Positions 49,029 through 57,838 of a DNA stretch of 64,000 nt are shown piece after piece. Source of the stretch: Candidatus Avedoeria danica. Lineage in GTDB: Bacteria > Chloroflexota > Anaerolineae > Epilineales > Epilineaceae. Location: assembly GCA_016703025.1 (NCBI GenBank), contig JADJCV010000004.1:930001-994000 (forward strand), written 5' to 3'. The position numbers and the translations under genes are program-made. Position 1 is the first letter of the stretch; each line of letters opens with the position of its first letter. Below the pieces are notes generated by a model. That model did not search any database. It had not been told where the DNA came from and saw only the letters and a list, made by a program, of their open reading frames with translations.

Positions 49029-51666
49029 GCTGCCCCCGCACGAGCGCCGCCACATCCGCCAGCGCGCCATCCAGCCCAGCCGCGTCCCGCCCGCCGGCCT
49101 CCGCCATGTTCGCCCGCCCGCCGCCGCCGCCGCCCAGACGCTCGGCCAGCGCCTTGACGAGCTTGCCGGCGTTCAAACCACCGGCCACGAGGTCGTCGCT
49201 GACGCTGGCGATCACGCGCGGGTTGCCGTCGATCACGGCGCCGAGGACGAGGACGCCGGTGGGAACGGCGGCGCGCAGCGCCTCGATCTGCGTGCGCAGC
49301 GCCTCGATCGTGTCGGCCTGGGCGCGCGAGGCGAGAACGTGCACGCCGTCGACGTCGACGGCGGAGGCGGCCAAGTCGGTGGCGCCTGCGGCGGCGAGCT
49401 CCGCCCGGGCGCTCGCAAGCTCGCGGGCAAGCTCACGGGCGCGGCCGAGGAGCTCGTCGACCCGTGACTCGAGGCCGTCGGGCGTCTGGGCCCCGACGCG
49501 TTCGGCAAGGAGGCCCAGCCGCGCACGGTTCAGGCGCGCCGTCCGCTCGGCCTCGCGGCCCGTCAGGGCCTCGATCCGGCGCAGGCCGCTGCCGACGGAT
49601 TGCTCGCTCATGAGCAGAAACAGGCCGATCTCACCCGTGCGGTTCACGTGCGTCCCACCGCACAGCTCTTTGCTCACGCCGTCGATGTCGACGACGCGCA
49701 CGATATCGCCGTACTTCTCGCCGAAGAGCATCGTCGCGCCGAGCTCGCGGGCGTGGTCGAGCGGCATCTCATGTGCGCTGACGGCCGTGTCCGCGCGGAT
49801 CGCCGCGTTGACGGCTGTCTCGATCGTCGCAAGCTCGTCCTCGGAGAGCGCCTTCAGATGCGCGAAGTCGAAGCGCAGCCGGTCGGGCGCGACGAGCGAG
49901 CCGCGCTGCTGGGCGTGCTCGCCGAGCGTCGCCTGGAGCGCGTTGTGGAGGAGATGGGTGGCGGTGTGGTTGCGGCGGATGTCGTCACGGCGCAGCATGT
50001 CCACGACGGACACGACGGCCTCGCCGACGCGCACCTCGCCCTCCGTCACGCGGCCGATATGGGCCAACGTGCCCCGGACCGGCTTCACGGCGTCCGTGAC
50101 GATCATCCGCCCGCGCGGCGCGTCGATCCGGCCCTCGTCGCCCACCTGGCCGCCGCTCTCCGCGTAGAACGGCGTCGCATCGAGGACGATCTCGACATCG
50201 TCGCCGGCGCGGGCAACGTCAACGCTTTCGCCGTCGACGAGGATCGCCTCGATCCGCCCTTCCGCCGCGGTCGTCTCGTAGCCCAGGAACATCGTCTCGC
50301 CCAGCGCCAGGCGGCGGTAGCGCTCGGCCCGGTCGCCGGCACCGAACTTGCCGCCGACGCGCCCGCGCGTGCGCTGGTCGGCCATCGCCGCGTCGAAGCC
50401 CGCCTGGTCGATGCCGAGGCCGTGCTCCTCGGCCACCACCCGCGTCAGATCGGGCGGGAAGCCGAACGTGTCGTACAGCTTGAAGACGTCCGCGCCGCCG
50501 ATCGCGCTGCCGCCCGCTGCCTTGACCCGCCCGATGAGCTCGTCGAGCAGCCCGAGGCCGCTCTCGAGCGTTCGGGCGAATCGCGCCTCCTCCTCGGCGA
50601 CGACCTCGCGGATCCAGTCGGCGCGATCGACGAGCTGCGGGTAGGCATCGCGCATCGTCGCGATCACGGCGTCGACGACGTGGCCGAGGAACGGGCCGTC
50701 GAAGCCGAGCTGACGGCCGAAACGCATCGCCCGGCGCATGACGAGGCGCAGCACGTACGCCCGGCCGTCGTTGCCGGGCACGACGCCGTCGGCGATGAGG
50801 AAGGTCATTGCTCGGCCGTGGTCGGCCAGGACGCGGTAACCCACGTGGTTGGCCGCGCGCGCCGCGTCGTCGTGGCCCAGACGCGCCTGGACGACGTCCA
50901 TGATCGGGCGGAAGAGGTCCGTGTCGTAGTTCGCGTACACGCCCTGCAGGACGGCGCTCGTGCGCTCGAGGCCCATCCCGGTGTCCACGCCCGTTCGGGG
51001 GAGCGGCACGCGCGTGCCGTCTTTGTGCTGGTCGAACTGCATGAACACGAGATTCCAGATCTCGACCCAGCGGCCGTCATCGGGGTCGAACGGACTGTCC
51101 GGCGCGGTGTTGCCGCGGGTGGAGTACGTCGGCCCGAAGTCGTAGTTCAGCTCGGAGTTGTAGCCGCACGGTCCGACGTCGGCCATCATCCAGAAGTTGT
51201 CCTTGTCGCCGAGCTTGGCGATCCGGGCCTCGGGCAGGCCGACGACGTCGCGCCAGAGCGCGAACGACTCGTCGTCGTCGCGGTGGACCGTGGCGACGAG
51301 GCGCGAGGGGTCGATGCCGAGTTCGCGCGTGACGAAGTCCCAGGCGTAGCCGATCGCTTCCTTCTTGAAGTAGTCGCCGAAGCTGAAGTTGCCGAGCATC
51401 TCGAAGAAGGTGTGGTGCCGTGCGCTCGGGCCGACGTTCTCGAGGTCGTTGTGCTTGCCGCTCACGCGCATGCACTTCTGGCTCGTCGTGGCGTTCGCGT
51501 ACGGCCGCGTCTCGAGCCCGAGAAAGGTGTCCTTGAACTGGACCATGCCTGAGTTCGCGAACAACAGCGTCGGGTCGTCCGGCACGAGCGAGCCGGACGG
51601 CACGACGGCGTGGCCGCGCGCGGCAAAGTAGTCCAGATAGCGTTGACGGATCTCGGCGCTCTTCAT
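49018..51666 (-). CDS. alaS: Alanyl-tRNA synthetase
   Basis: 882 residues. The class II catalytic core is EIRQRYLDYFAARGHAVVPSGSLVP, LLFANSGMVQFKDTFLG, KCMRVSGKHNDLENVG, HHTFFEMLGNFSFGDYFK, and TGMGLERTSAVLQG. The editing domain follows with RNHTATHLLHNALQ (H-x-x-x-H) and ELCGGTHVNRTGEIG, then a coiled coil and the C-Ala domain with GGGGGGRANMAEAGG. Standard length. ATG 51666; a TAGAAT (reverse of 51725-51730) gives a leader of about 50-60 nt. No frameshift over 2.6 kb. Confidence 0.98.
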   Translation of the reverse strand: MKSAEIRQRYLDYFAARGHAVVPSGSLVPDDPTLLFANSGMVQFKDTFLGLETRPYANATTSQKCMRVSGKHNDLENVGPSARHHTFFEMLGNFSFGDYFKKEAIGYAWDFVTRELGIDPSRLVATVHRDDDESFALWRDVVGLPEARIAKLGDKDNFWMMADVGPCGYNSELNYDFGPTYSTRGNTAPDSPFDPDDGRWVEIWNLVFMQFDQHKDGTRVPLPRTGVDTGMGLERTSAVLQGVYANYDTDLFRPIMDVVQARLGHDDAARAANHVGYRVLADHGRAMTFLIADGVVPGNDGRAYVLRLVMRRAMRFGRQLGFDGPFLGHVVDAVIATMRDAYPQLVDRADWIREVVAEEEARFARTLESGLGLLDELIGRVKAAGGSAIGGADVFKLYDTFGFPPDLTRVVAEEHGLGIDQAGFDAAMADQRTRGRVGGKFGAGDRAERYRRLALGETMFLGYETTAAEGRIEAILVDGESVDVARAGDDVEIVLDATPFYAESGGQVGDEGRIDAPRGRMIVTDAVKPVRGTLAHIGRVTEGEVRVGEAVVSVVDMLRRDDIRRNHTATHLLHNALQATLGEHAQQRGSLVAPDRLRFDFAHLKALSEDELATIETAVNAAIRADTAVSAHEMPLDHARELGATMLFGEKYGDIVRVVDIDGVSKELCGGTHVNRTGEIGLFLLMSEQSVGSGLRRIEALTGREAERTARLNRARLGLLAERVGAQTPDGLESRVDELLGRARELARELASARAELAAAGATDLAASAVDVDGVHVLASRAQADTIEALRTQIEALRAAVPTGVLVLGAVIDGNPRVIASVSDDLVAGGLNAGKLVKALAERLGGGGGGRANMAEAGGRDAAGLDGALADVAALVRGQRGA

Positions 51667-51842
51667 CGGTCATCGTCCAAATGGGTGAGGCATCGGGGGG
51701 TTGGGCTGCCGTGCGAACGACCATTCTACTTACGTCGCCGGCGAGGGGCCACGCCGCCGGCGAGGGGTATGGCGCGGGGATGGCGAGAGGTGTCACGAGG
51801 CGCAGCACGCCTCGCCGGCGAAGGGATCCGACGGCGAGGCGA

Positions 51843-52121
51843 TCAGCACGCACACGGGCGGCCGCGGCACTTCGGGCAGCCGGCAGAAAAACGGGCGGCG
51901 GCGGCGGCCATGTCGACGCCGTGCAGATTGGCGAGCGTGACCAGCCACGCCAGCACGTCGCCGAATTCGCCCTGCCGCTCGTCCGCCGTGCCTCTTCGGA
52001 TCGCCTCCGCCATCTCGCCGACCTCCTCGACGAACCACAGGAACGCGGCTGCCTCGCCGCGGGCCCGATCCCGGGCGCCGTACGTCTCCTCGATGGCCGT
52101 CTGAAACGCGCGGATGTCCAC
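51843..52121 (-). CDS. MazG-like nucleotide pyrophosphohydrolase with C-terminal Cys cluster
   Basis: 92 residues from GTG 52121, preceded by AGGGG. IRAFQTAIEETYGARDRARGEAAAFLWFVEEVGEMAEAIRRG and EFGDVLAWLVTLANLHGVDM fit the all-alpha NTP-PPase fold; the metal-binding set is EExxE in helix 2 and ExxD in helix 3. Such enzymes clear non-canonical or excess NTPs. The C-terminus GCPKCRGRPCAC has four Cys in a C-x2-C-x4-C-x-C pattern that may bind zinc and is not part of the classical MazG fold. It is divergent from the glycosidase-LysM gene (121 bp) and downstream of nothing obvious. Intact. Confidence 0.83.
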   Translation of the reverse strand: MDIRAFQTAIEETYGARDRARGEAAAFLWFVEEVGEMAEAIRRGTADERQGEFGDVLAWLVTLANLHGVDMAAAAARFSAGCPKCRGRPCAC

Positions 52122-52242
52122 GTGCCGCCCCTGGTGTATGATCGTCCCTGCTTGCGCGCGCTCGCGCGTGCGGCCGGCAGAACGAACCAATCGGTCCGAC
52201 CTCGACTTCTCCCCCTGACCCCCGCCAGGAGCCTTGAAGCCT

Positions 52243-53514
52243 ATGCGCGCCGTCAACGGGATGCACATTTCGAACCATCGCCACTGGGACATCGAGCTCA
52301 TGCTCAAGGCCGCCAAGGTGCGCGGCGCGGTGACGATCCTGCACCACATGATGTTCGAGCACGACGCCGTGGCCCAGCAGTGGGGCGATGCCGAGAACGC
52401 GTACTGGTACAACAAGCTGCGCTGGGGCTGGCCGCCCCAGGGCATCCCGGCGGCGCCCGAGCGGCTGATCCACGTTCGGATGTTCCACCCGAACTGGCGG
52501 GCGATCGATCCCAAGGTGTGGGCCGAGCACAGTGTCCGGATGCTCTCGAGCTGGCGGAACGGCGCGCAGAGCGCGAACCTGTGGGAGGATCCCATGGTCT
52601 GTGTCTCGGCGTGCAACGAACAGAATCTCGAGCCCTACCTGGCGACGACAACCGCCGAGTACGACAAGATGGGCAAGTGGCAGATCGATTTCTGGAACGA
52701 AGTCGATCGGCTGATCCCGGGCCGCAAAGCCCTCTCGTGCTTCGGCGCGCTGGCCTTCGGCCACGACGCGCAGCCCGACGTCCCGGACAGCGAGTACATG
52801 GTCCCGGCCATCAAAGACGCCGTCCAGCGCGTCGAGATCATGGCGACGCACCCGTACGGGCACATGGAGTGGGGCGCACAGGGCGACAAGACGCTGCCCG
52901 GCGGCAGCGACGCGTTCTGGCACATGCTGCGCGACTTCCGACCCAAAGGCTGGCGGGACACCGTCCAGCCGGGTCGGCCGCCGGATCCGGGAGGCGTGCG
53001 CGCGCAGTTCCCGACCAAGCCAATCTTGATCAGCGAGAGCGGGACTTTCGCGCACAACGACCCGGCCCGCGCAACGAAGACGATCACGGCGATGCGCGGC
53101 CTGCTCGACGCTTGCGCCGCCGACGGCAAGGTGCTCGGTGTGACATGGTTCATCTGGAACTCGGATGAGAGCCATCCGACGAACGTCATTTGGCCCAATG
53201 TCCCGTTGCGCAACGCCATGGCCGATCTGGCCGAAGTGACGACGAACGCCGCCGTGCCCGTCCGCGGTGCGCCCGGCCCGGGACCGGTCGATCCCGGCCC
53301 GACGCCGACACCCGTGGAACCCGCCGTCTTCCCGGCGATCAAGGTCCTCCAAGGGGAAGGGATGTTCGCCGTCGCCCGCCGCGCGTACGGGGACGCGGAC
53401 GTTGCCCGCAACGCGCGGCGCCTGGCGGATGCCAACGGGATGGGCTGGCCGCCGGTGCTGCGGGCAGGGATGGTGCTGAAGGTGCCGGGGTTCCGCGCGG
53501 TGCGGGAGGCGTAG
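52243..53514 (+). CDS. Clan-A glycosidase-like protein with C-terminal LysM-type domain
   Basis: 423 residues from ATG 52243 (AGGAG 11 nt upstream; a TTG at 52234 is the alternative). The N-terminal 330 residues look like a (beta/alpha)8 glycosidase: CVSACNEQNLEPY supplies an Asn-Glu acid/base candidate (Glu126), and PILISESGTFAH the nucleophile candidate (Glu265). WFIWNSDESHPTNVIW is the typical Trp-rich strand 8. A PTPTP linker leads to KVLQGEGMFAVARRAYGDADVARNARRLADANGM, a LysM-like repeat. No signal peptide is visible, unusual for a cell-wall glycosidase. Substrate unknown. -10 candidate TATGAT at 52137-52142. Intact. Confidence 0.72.
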   Translation: MRAVNGMHISNHRHWDIELMLKAAKVRGAVTILHHMMFEHDAVAQQWGDAENAYWYNKLRWGWPPQGIPAAPERLIHVRMFHPNWRAIDPKVWAEHSVRMLSSWRNGAQSANLWEDPMVCVSACNEQNLEPYLATTTAEYDKMGKWQIDFWNEVDRLIPGRKALSCFGALAFGHDAQPDVPDSEYMVPAIKDAVQRVEIMATHPYGHMEWGAQGDKTLPGGSDAFWHMLRDFRPKGWRDTVQPGRPPDPGGVRAQFPTKPILISESGTFAHNDPARATKTITAMRGLLDACAADGKVLGVTWFIWNSDESHPTNVIWPNVPLRNAMADLAEVTTNAAVPVRGAPGPGPVDPGPTPTPVEPAVFPAIKVLQGEGMFAVARRAYGDADVARNARRLADANGMGWPPVLRAGMVLKVPGFRAVREA

Positions 53515-53542
53515 GTCGCAACGGCGTCGCGGGCGCCGACGC

Positions 53543-53548
53543 TATACT
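53543..53548 (+). promoter_or_regulatory. -10 element of tRNA-Ser gene
   Basis: TATACT 17 nt before the tRNA 5' end, so the transcript would begin about 10 nt upstream of the mature end. No clear -35. Confidence 0.5.
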
Positions 53549-53565
53549 GTCGCCGACGCATGTCG

Positions 53566-53653
53566 GGAGGAGTGCCGGAGAGGCCAATCGGCGCCGCCTT
53601 GAAAGCGGATGGCCCGCAAGGGCACGGGGGTTCGAATCCCTCCTCCTCCGCCA
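53566..53653 (+). tRNA. tRNA-Ser (TGA)
   Basis: 88 nt with encoded CCA. The acceptor GGAGGAG pairs with CTCCTCC; a long variable arm (class II) and anticodon loop CTTGAAA give TGA. The T arm GGGGG-TTCGAAT-CCCTC is standard. Reads UCN codons, mainly UCA. Confidence 0.96.
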
Positions 53654-53699
53654 TGCGCTGAACAGGGCTGGGCTCGGCGGCAAGATCGCCCGGTTGCGC

Positions 53700-55118
53700 T
53701 CAGCCGACCCCGCCGCCGGCGACCGTGACCTCGCCGAGCACCCGCACGTGCCAATCCCGCCACACCTGCCCGTACAACGCTTCGACCCGCTCGGCGATCG
53801 CCGGCCAGCCGTACGCCTCGGCCGTGGCAATGCCGTGCTCGCCCAGCGTGTCATGGATCTCGGGCAGTGCGAGGAGCGGCTGGAGCTTGGCGGCGAGCGC
53901 CTCGGGGTCGCCGTCCGGCACGAGGAAGCCCGTGCGTCCGTCCCGGATCAGCGTCGACAGGCCGCCGACGTCGGAGGCGATGACCGGCGTGCCGCACGCC
54001 ATGGCCTCGAGCGCGACCATCCCGAAGCTCTCGTAGCGCGACGGCACGACGACGACTTCGGCTGCGTTGTAGTAGTACCGCAGCGCGTCCTGGCCGAGCG
54101 CGCCGATGAAGCGCACGAGGTGGCCCAGGCCGAGCGACTCGGCGAGGTCGTTCAGGCGGCCGAGCTCGGCGTCCGCGCGGCGCAGGTCCTCGCTCGTGTC
54201 GCCGCCGACGACGCACAGGCAGGCGTTCTCGCGCAGCGACGGGTCGCGCGCGACGACGATGCCCATCGCCCGGATCAGCGTGTCGAGGCCCTTGATCGGG
54301 TCCATCCGACCGACGAACAGGATCATCCGCTCGCACGGGTCGCGCTGCAGGTGCGCCAGCGCCTGCTCGCGCGGCATCGGCCGAAAGACGTCGAGGTCGA
54401 CGCCGGGTGGGATGATCTCGATCTTCGACGGGTCGGCGCCGTAGAGCTCGACCATGTGCTCCATGTCGATTGATGTCGCCGCCACGAGCGCGTCGGCGTA
54501 GCCCATGATCGCGCGCTCGGTGGGGATCCGATCGATGTTCTCGGTCGACGCCCCTCCCCCGGCGGCGAGGTCCTTCATCGCCCCGAGCGTGTGGAACATG
54601 TGGACGATCGGCGCCGGGTGGCAGCGGCGCAACTCGGCGGCGACGTGCCCGCTCATCCAGTAATGGCTGTGGTAGAGGTCGTAGCGCACGCCCTCGGCGG
54701 CGACGAAGCGGCACACGCCCTCGATGAACGACGGCACGTTGGCCCAGATCTCGTCGCGCGTGACGGGCGTCTCCGGACCGGACACGATGTGGATCACACG
54801 GACGTTCGGGCCGAGGTCGGTGTCCGGCACGTGCGGGATCAAGGCGCTCTCGGAGCGGGTGAACGCGTCCACAAGGAAACCGCGGCGCCCGAGCTGGCGC
54901 ATGAGCTCGCGCACGTAGACGTTCATCCCGCCGGTCTGCTTGCCGCCCGGCGCTGCGAGCGGGCACGTGTGGACGCTGAGCATCGCGATTCGGGGCGGCG
55001 CGTGCAGCACCGCGGCGCAGCGCGGATCCGTGCTCGCGGCCGGGCCGGGGTGTGACGCAGCCGAATGGCGCCCCTCTGCGTCGGGGGGCAAGTGGTTCGA
55101 TGACGCGATCGCGCCCAT
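53700..55118 (-). CDS. GT4 glycosyltransferase, MshA-like
   Basis: 472 residues from ATG 55118, preceded by GGAGG. RIAMLSVHTCPLAAPGGKQTGGMNVYVRELMRQLGRRGFLVDAFTR is very close to the N-terminus of D-inositol-3-phosphate glycosyltransferase (MshA) and sucrose-phosphate synthase-like enzymes. DLYHSHYWMSGHVAAEL, HTLGAMKD, IIPPGVDLDVFRP, ILFVGRMDPIKGLDTLI and VVPSRYESFGMVALEAMACGTPVIASDVGGL (the EX7E motif) are GT4 hallmarks. About 50 unconserved residues precede the domain. Without other mycothiol genes, MshA function is uncertain; transfer from a nucleotide sugar in the cytoplasm is safe. Convergent with tRNA-Ser. Intact. Confidence 0.87.
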   Translation of the reverse strand: MGAIASSNHLPPDAEGRHSAASHPGPAASTDPRCAAVLHAPPRIAMLSVHTCPLAAPGGKQTGGMNVYVRELMRQLGRRGFLVDAFTRSESALIPHVPDTDLGPNVRVIHIVSGPETPVTRDEIWANVPSFIEGVCRFVAAEGVRYDLYHSHYWMSGHVAAELRRCHPAPIVHMFHTLGAMKDLAAGGGASTENIDRIPTERAIMGYADALVAATSIDMEHMVELYGADPSKIEIIPPGVDLDVFRPMPREQALAHLQRDPCERMILFVGRMDPIKGLDTLIRAMGIVVARDPSLRENACLCVVGGDTSEDLRRADAELGRLNDLAESLGLGHLVRFIGALGQDALRYYYNAAEVVVVPSRYESFGMVALEAMACGTPVIASDVGGLSTLIRDGRTGFLVPDGDPEALAAKLQPLLALPEIHDTLGEHGIATAEAYGWPAIAERVEALYGQVWRDWHVRVLGEVTVAGGGVG

Positions 55119-55275
55119 GGTGCCTCCGTGGACCGTGCATTGTCGCGCGCACGCGCAATCGCGCAAGACTAGCACAGCGTTAACTCCGCCACGGCGCCGA
55201 ACCCGGCCACGGCGTTGACCCTGCCGCTGCGACTCGCCTACCATCATGCCGAACCGCTTCATCCCGGAGTTCCCG

Positions 55276-55836
55276 ATGGCCATTCGCCCGATCGTCACGC
55301 TCGCCGACAACAACCCCGTCCTGCGGCGCCCCGCCAACCGCGTCCGCCGCATCGACAAGTCGACGCGCGCACTGATGGACGACATGATCGACACGATGCG
55401 CGACGCGCCCGGCGTCGGCCTCGCGGCGCCGCAGATCGGCGTCGAGCTGCGCGTGATCGTCGTCGAGGTGCCGACGGACCCGGAGGACCCGGAGTCGGCG
55501 ATGCGCCTGCACGCCTTGGCGGATCCCGAGATCCTGTGGTTCTCGCCCGAGATCGAAGAGGACCAGGAGGCGTGCCTCTCGATCCCCGGTCTGTACGGCG
55601 ATGTCCCGCGCTACGTCGCGATCCGCATTCGCGGCCTCGACCGCTCCGGCCGACAGATTGAACTGGAAGTTGCGGACTACGAGGCGCGTGTCTTCCAGCA
55701 CGAGATCGACCATCTCGACGGCATACTCTACACCCAGCGGGTGACGAGTCCGGACAAGCTCTATCGGCTGCAGCAGGATGCCGCGGGAGAGTACGTGCGG
55801 ACACCCCTCGGCATGGACGAACTACACGTGCTTTGA
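55276..55836 (+). CDS. def: Peptide deformylase
   Basis: 186 residues from ATG 55276 (GGAG 6 nt upstream); an in-frame ATG at 55246 would add 10. Removes the N-formyl group from nascent proteins. Motif 1 GVGLAAPQIG, motif 2 EACLSIPG and motif 3 HEIDHLDG are in order, with metal ligands Cys and two His. The usual Gly of EGCLS is Ala here, a substitution beside the metal-binding Cys. An insertion (VPTDPEDPESAMRLHALADPEI) lengthens the loop before motif 2. No fmt gene is adjacent. Followed by tRNA-Glu. Intact. Confidence 0.95.
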   Translation: MAIRPIVTLADNNPVLRRPANRVRRIDKSTRALMDDMIDTMRDAPGVGLAAPQIGVELRVIVVEVPTDPEDPESAMRLHALADPEILWFSPEIEEDQEACLSIPGLYGDVPRYVAIRIRGLDRSGRQIELEVADYEARVFQHEIDHLDGILYTQRVTSPDKLYRLQQDAAGEYVRTPLGMDELHVL

Positions 55837-55877
55837 CGTGGCCGGACCCGAACGCTGCATGTTCCGAAACGGCATGC

Positions 55878-55907
55878 TTGGCCCCTGACGGGTCCGCCTG
55901 CTAGAAT
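55878..55907 (+). promoter_or_regulatory. Candidate promoter of tRNA-Glu
   Basis: TTGGCC (55878-55883), 18-nt spacer, TAGAAT (55902-55907), 12 nt before the tRNA 5' end. Confidence 0.55.
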
Positions 55908-55919
55908 CGTCCGCCCTGC

Positions 55920-55992
55920 GCCCCCATCGTCTAGGGGACTAGGACACCACCCTTTCAAGGTGGTAACCGGGGTTCGAATCCCCGTGGGGGTA
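55920..55992 (+). tRNA. tRNA-Glu (TTC)
   Basis: 73 nt; acceptor GCCCCCA/TGGGGGT (one G-U pair), anticodon stem CCACC/GGTGG around CTTTCAA with TTC, T arm CGGGG-TTCGAAT-CCCCG. CCA is not encoded, unlike the tRNA-Ser gene nearby. Confidence 0.96.
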
Positions 55993-56002
55993 CACGAAGG
56001 CC

Positions 56003-57838
56003 GTGGCGCCGCGCATGCACGATCCCCTCGACCTGGCCGCGGCCGATGGCCATCCAAGGCAGCTCACGATCCGCGACGTCGTCCACGTCGCGCGGGGGCT
56101 CCGCGCCGTGGCCCCGCTCCGCGAGGAGCCGGCGACCCAGCGCGCGCTCGAGGCGGCCATGGAGGCGTCGGCGGCGTGGGTCGCTTCGCTCGTCGAGCGC
56201 ATCGAGGATCCGGCGACGCCGACGGTGTACGGCATCAACACCGGCTTCGGCGCGCTGGCGGGACGCCAGACGCTGCGCAGCGCGTATGAAGCCGACGTGC
56301 TGCAGCGCAACCTCCTCGTCAGCCACGCCGTCGGCGGCGGCCGGCTGCTGGACGAGGACGAGGTGCGCGCGGCGGCGCTCGTGCGCGCCAGTCAGCTCGC
56401 ACGCGGCCGCAGCGGCATCCGCGTCGCTGTCGTCAACCGCCTGATCGCCCTGCTGAACGGCCGCGTCCTGCCGACGGTCCACGCGATGGGCTCGCTCGGC
56501 GCCAGCGGCGATCTGGCGCCGCTGGCCTACCTCGCCTTGGCGATCAGCGCCCCGCCTGAGCCCCCAACGGGCACAACTCCTTTGCCGGTCGACGGTTTCG
56601 ACATGCCGGCGTGGGTGTTGGCGGACGAGGCGCCGGGACAGACGCTGACGTGGCTGCCCGAAGACGTCCGCATCCTGCCCGACCCGCGCGACGGCCGGCC
56701 GCTTGTCTGGCGCCAGGTACCCGCCGCCGTGGCAATGGCGCCGTTCGGCGGCCAGATCCGGCTGCGCGCCAAGGAAGGTCTGGCGCTGACGAACGGGGCC
56801 ACCTTGACGGCCGCACTGGCCGCGCTGGCGGTGCACGACGCGCAGCGTGTGCTCGAGCACGCCGAGCTGGCGCTGGCGATGACGCTCGAGGCGGCCCGCG
56901 GCTTTCGCGACGCATTCCTCGCGCCGCTGCAGGCAGCGCGCGGCTCACCGGGCCAGGTGGCGACGGCCGCGCGGGTCCTGGAGCTGACGCACGGTTCGAC
57001 GCTCCTCGACCCCGGCGACGAGGACCACGACCCCGAGCGCGTGCCGCCGCAGGATCCGTATTCGATCCGGTGCGGTCCGCAGGTCATCGGCGCGGCCCGC
57101 GACGCGCTCGACTTCATCGGCGCCACCGTCCAGCGCGAGTTGAACGCCGCGGTGGACAACCCGCTGATCTTCACCGACTTGCAGCGCCCGACGAAGGCCG
57201 TCAGCGGCGGGAACTTCCACGGCGCGCCGCTCGGCTACGGCCTCGACCTGTTGAAGATCGTCGTCACGGACGTCGCCAGTCAGTCGGAACGGCGAACGTA
57301 CAAGCTGACGGACTATCGGTTCGACGATCCGGGGCGCCGCGCCTACTCGCTGCCGTTCTTCCTCGTGCCGCCCGACAGCGGTCCGGAGGGCCTCAGCAGC
57401 GGCCTCATGATCCCGCAGTACGTGGCGGCCGCCCACGTTTCGGCGTGCAAGACGCTCGCCCATCCCGACAGCGTCGATTCCATTCCTTCCTCGGCCGGCC
57501 AGGAAGACCACGTCGCGATGAGCCTGAACGCAGCGCTGCATGCTCGGATGATCCTGGACCACGCGGCGGACGTTGTCGCGATCGAGCTCCTGACGGCGGC
57601 GCAGGCGCTCCGGCTGCGGCTTGCCGAAGGCTCGGGCTCGCCGGGCGGGCCCGTCGGACGCGTGATCGAGCGCGTGGCGCGTGACATCGGAGCGCCCGGC
57701 TTCGATCGGTCGCTGCACGTGGACCTTTCAGCGATGCGGCGGCTCGTCCGGACGGGCGAGCTGCTGGCGGCCGCCGACGGGCCGAGCGGCGCGGATCGAC
57801 GGTTGCGCGGCGGCGGCGCGGCGGTGAACGGGGCCTGA
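56003..57838 (+). CDS. hutH: Histidine (or aromatic amino acid) ammonia-lyase
   Basis: 611 residues from GTG 56003; ATG 56015 is an alternative. The MIO cofactor forms from Ala167-Ser168-Gly169 in HAMGSLGASGDLAPLAY. TVYGINTGFGALAG, QRNLLVSHAVGGG, RLRAKEGLALTNG, QDPYSIRCGPQVIGA, NAAVDNPLIF, SGGNFHGAPLGYGLDLL and SSAGQEDHVAMSLNAALHA match HutH closely. His in VSHAVGGG is shared by histidine and tyrosine lyases, so specificity is likely but not certain. At about residues 182-239 there is a loop some 35-40 residues longer than usual. No other hut genes are present in the window. Intact, 11 bp after tRNA-Glu. Confidence 0.9.
   Translation: MAPRMHDPLDLAAADGHPRQLTIRDVVHVARGLRAVAPLREEPATQRALEAAMEASAAWVASLVERIEDPATPTVYGINTGFGALAGRQTLRSAYEADVLQRNLLVSHAVGGGRLLDEDEVRAAALVRASQLARGRSGIRVAVVNRLIALLNGRVLPTVHAMGSLGASGDLAPLAYLALAISAPPEPPTGTTPLPVDGFDMPAWVLADEAPGQTLTWLPEDVRILPDPRDGRPLVWRQVPAAVAMAPFGGQIRLRAKEGLALTNGATLTAALAALAVHDAQRVLEHAELALAMTLEAARGFRDAFLAPLQAARGSPGQVATAARVLELTHGSTLLDPGDEDHDPERVPPQDPYSIRCGPQVIGAARDALDFIGATVQRELNAAVDNPLIFTDLQRPTKAVSGGNFHGAPLGYGLDLLKIVVTDVASQSERRTYKLTDYRFDDPGRRAYSLPFFLVPPDSGPEGLSSGLMIPQYVAAAHVSACKTLAHPDSVDSIPSSAGQEDHVAMSLNAALHARMILDHAADVVAIELLTAAQALRLRLAEGSGSPGGPVGRVIERVARDIGAPGFDRSLHVDLSAMRRLVRTGELLAAADGPSGADRRLRGGGAAVNGA

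Noticed and set aside
53700..55118. Naming the GT4 gene mshA
   Set aside because: N-terminal similarity is strong, but mycothiol genes are not seen here and the same motif occurs in sucrose-phosphate synthase-like enzymes.
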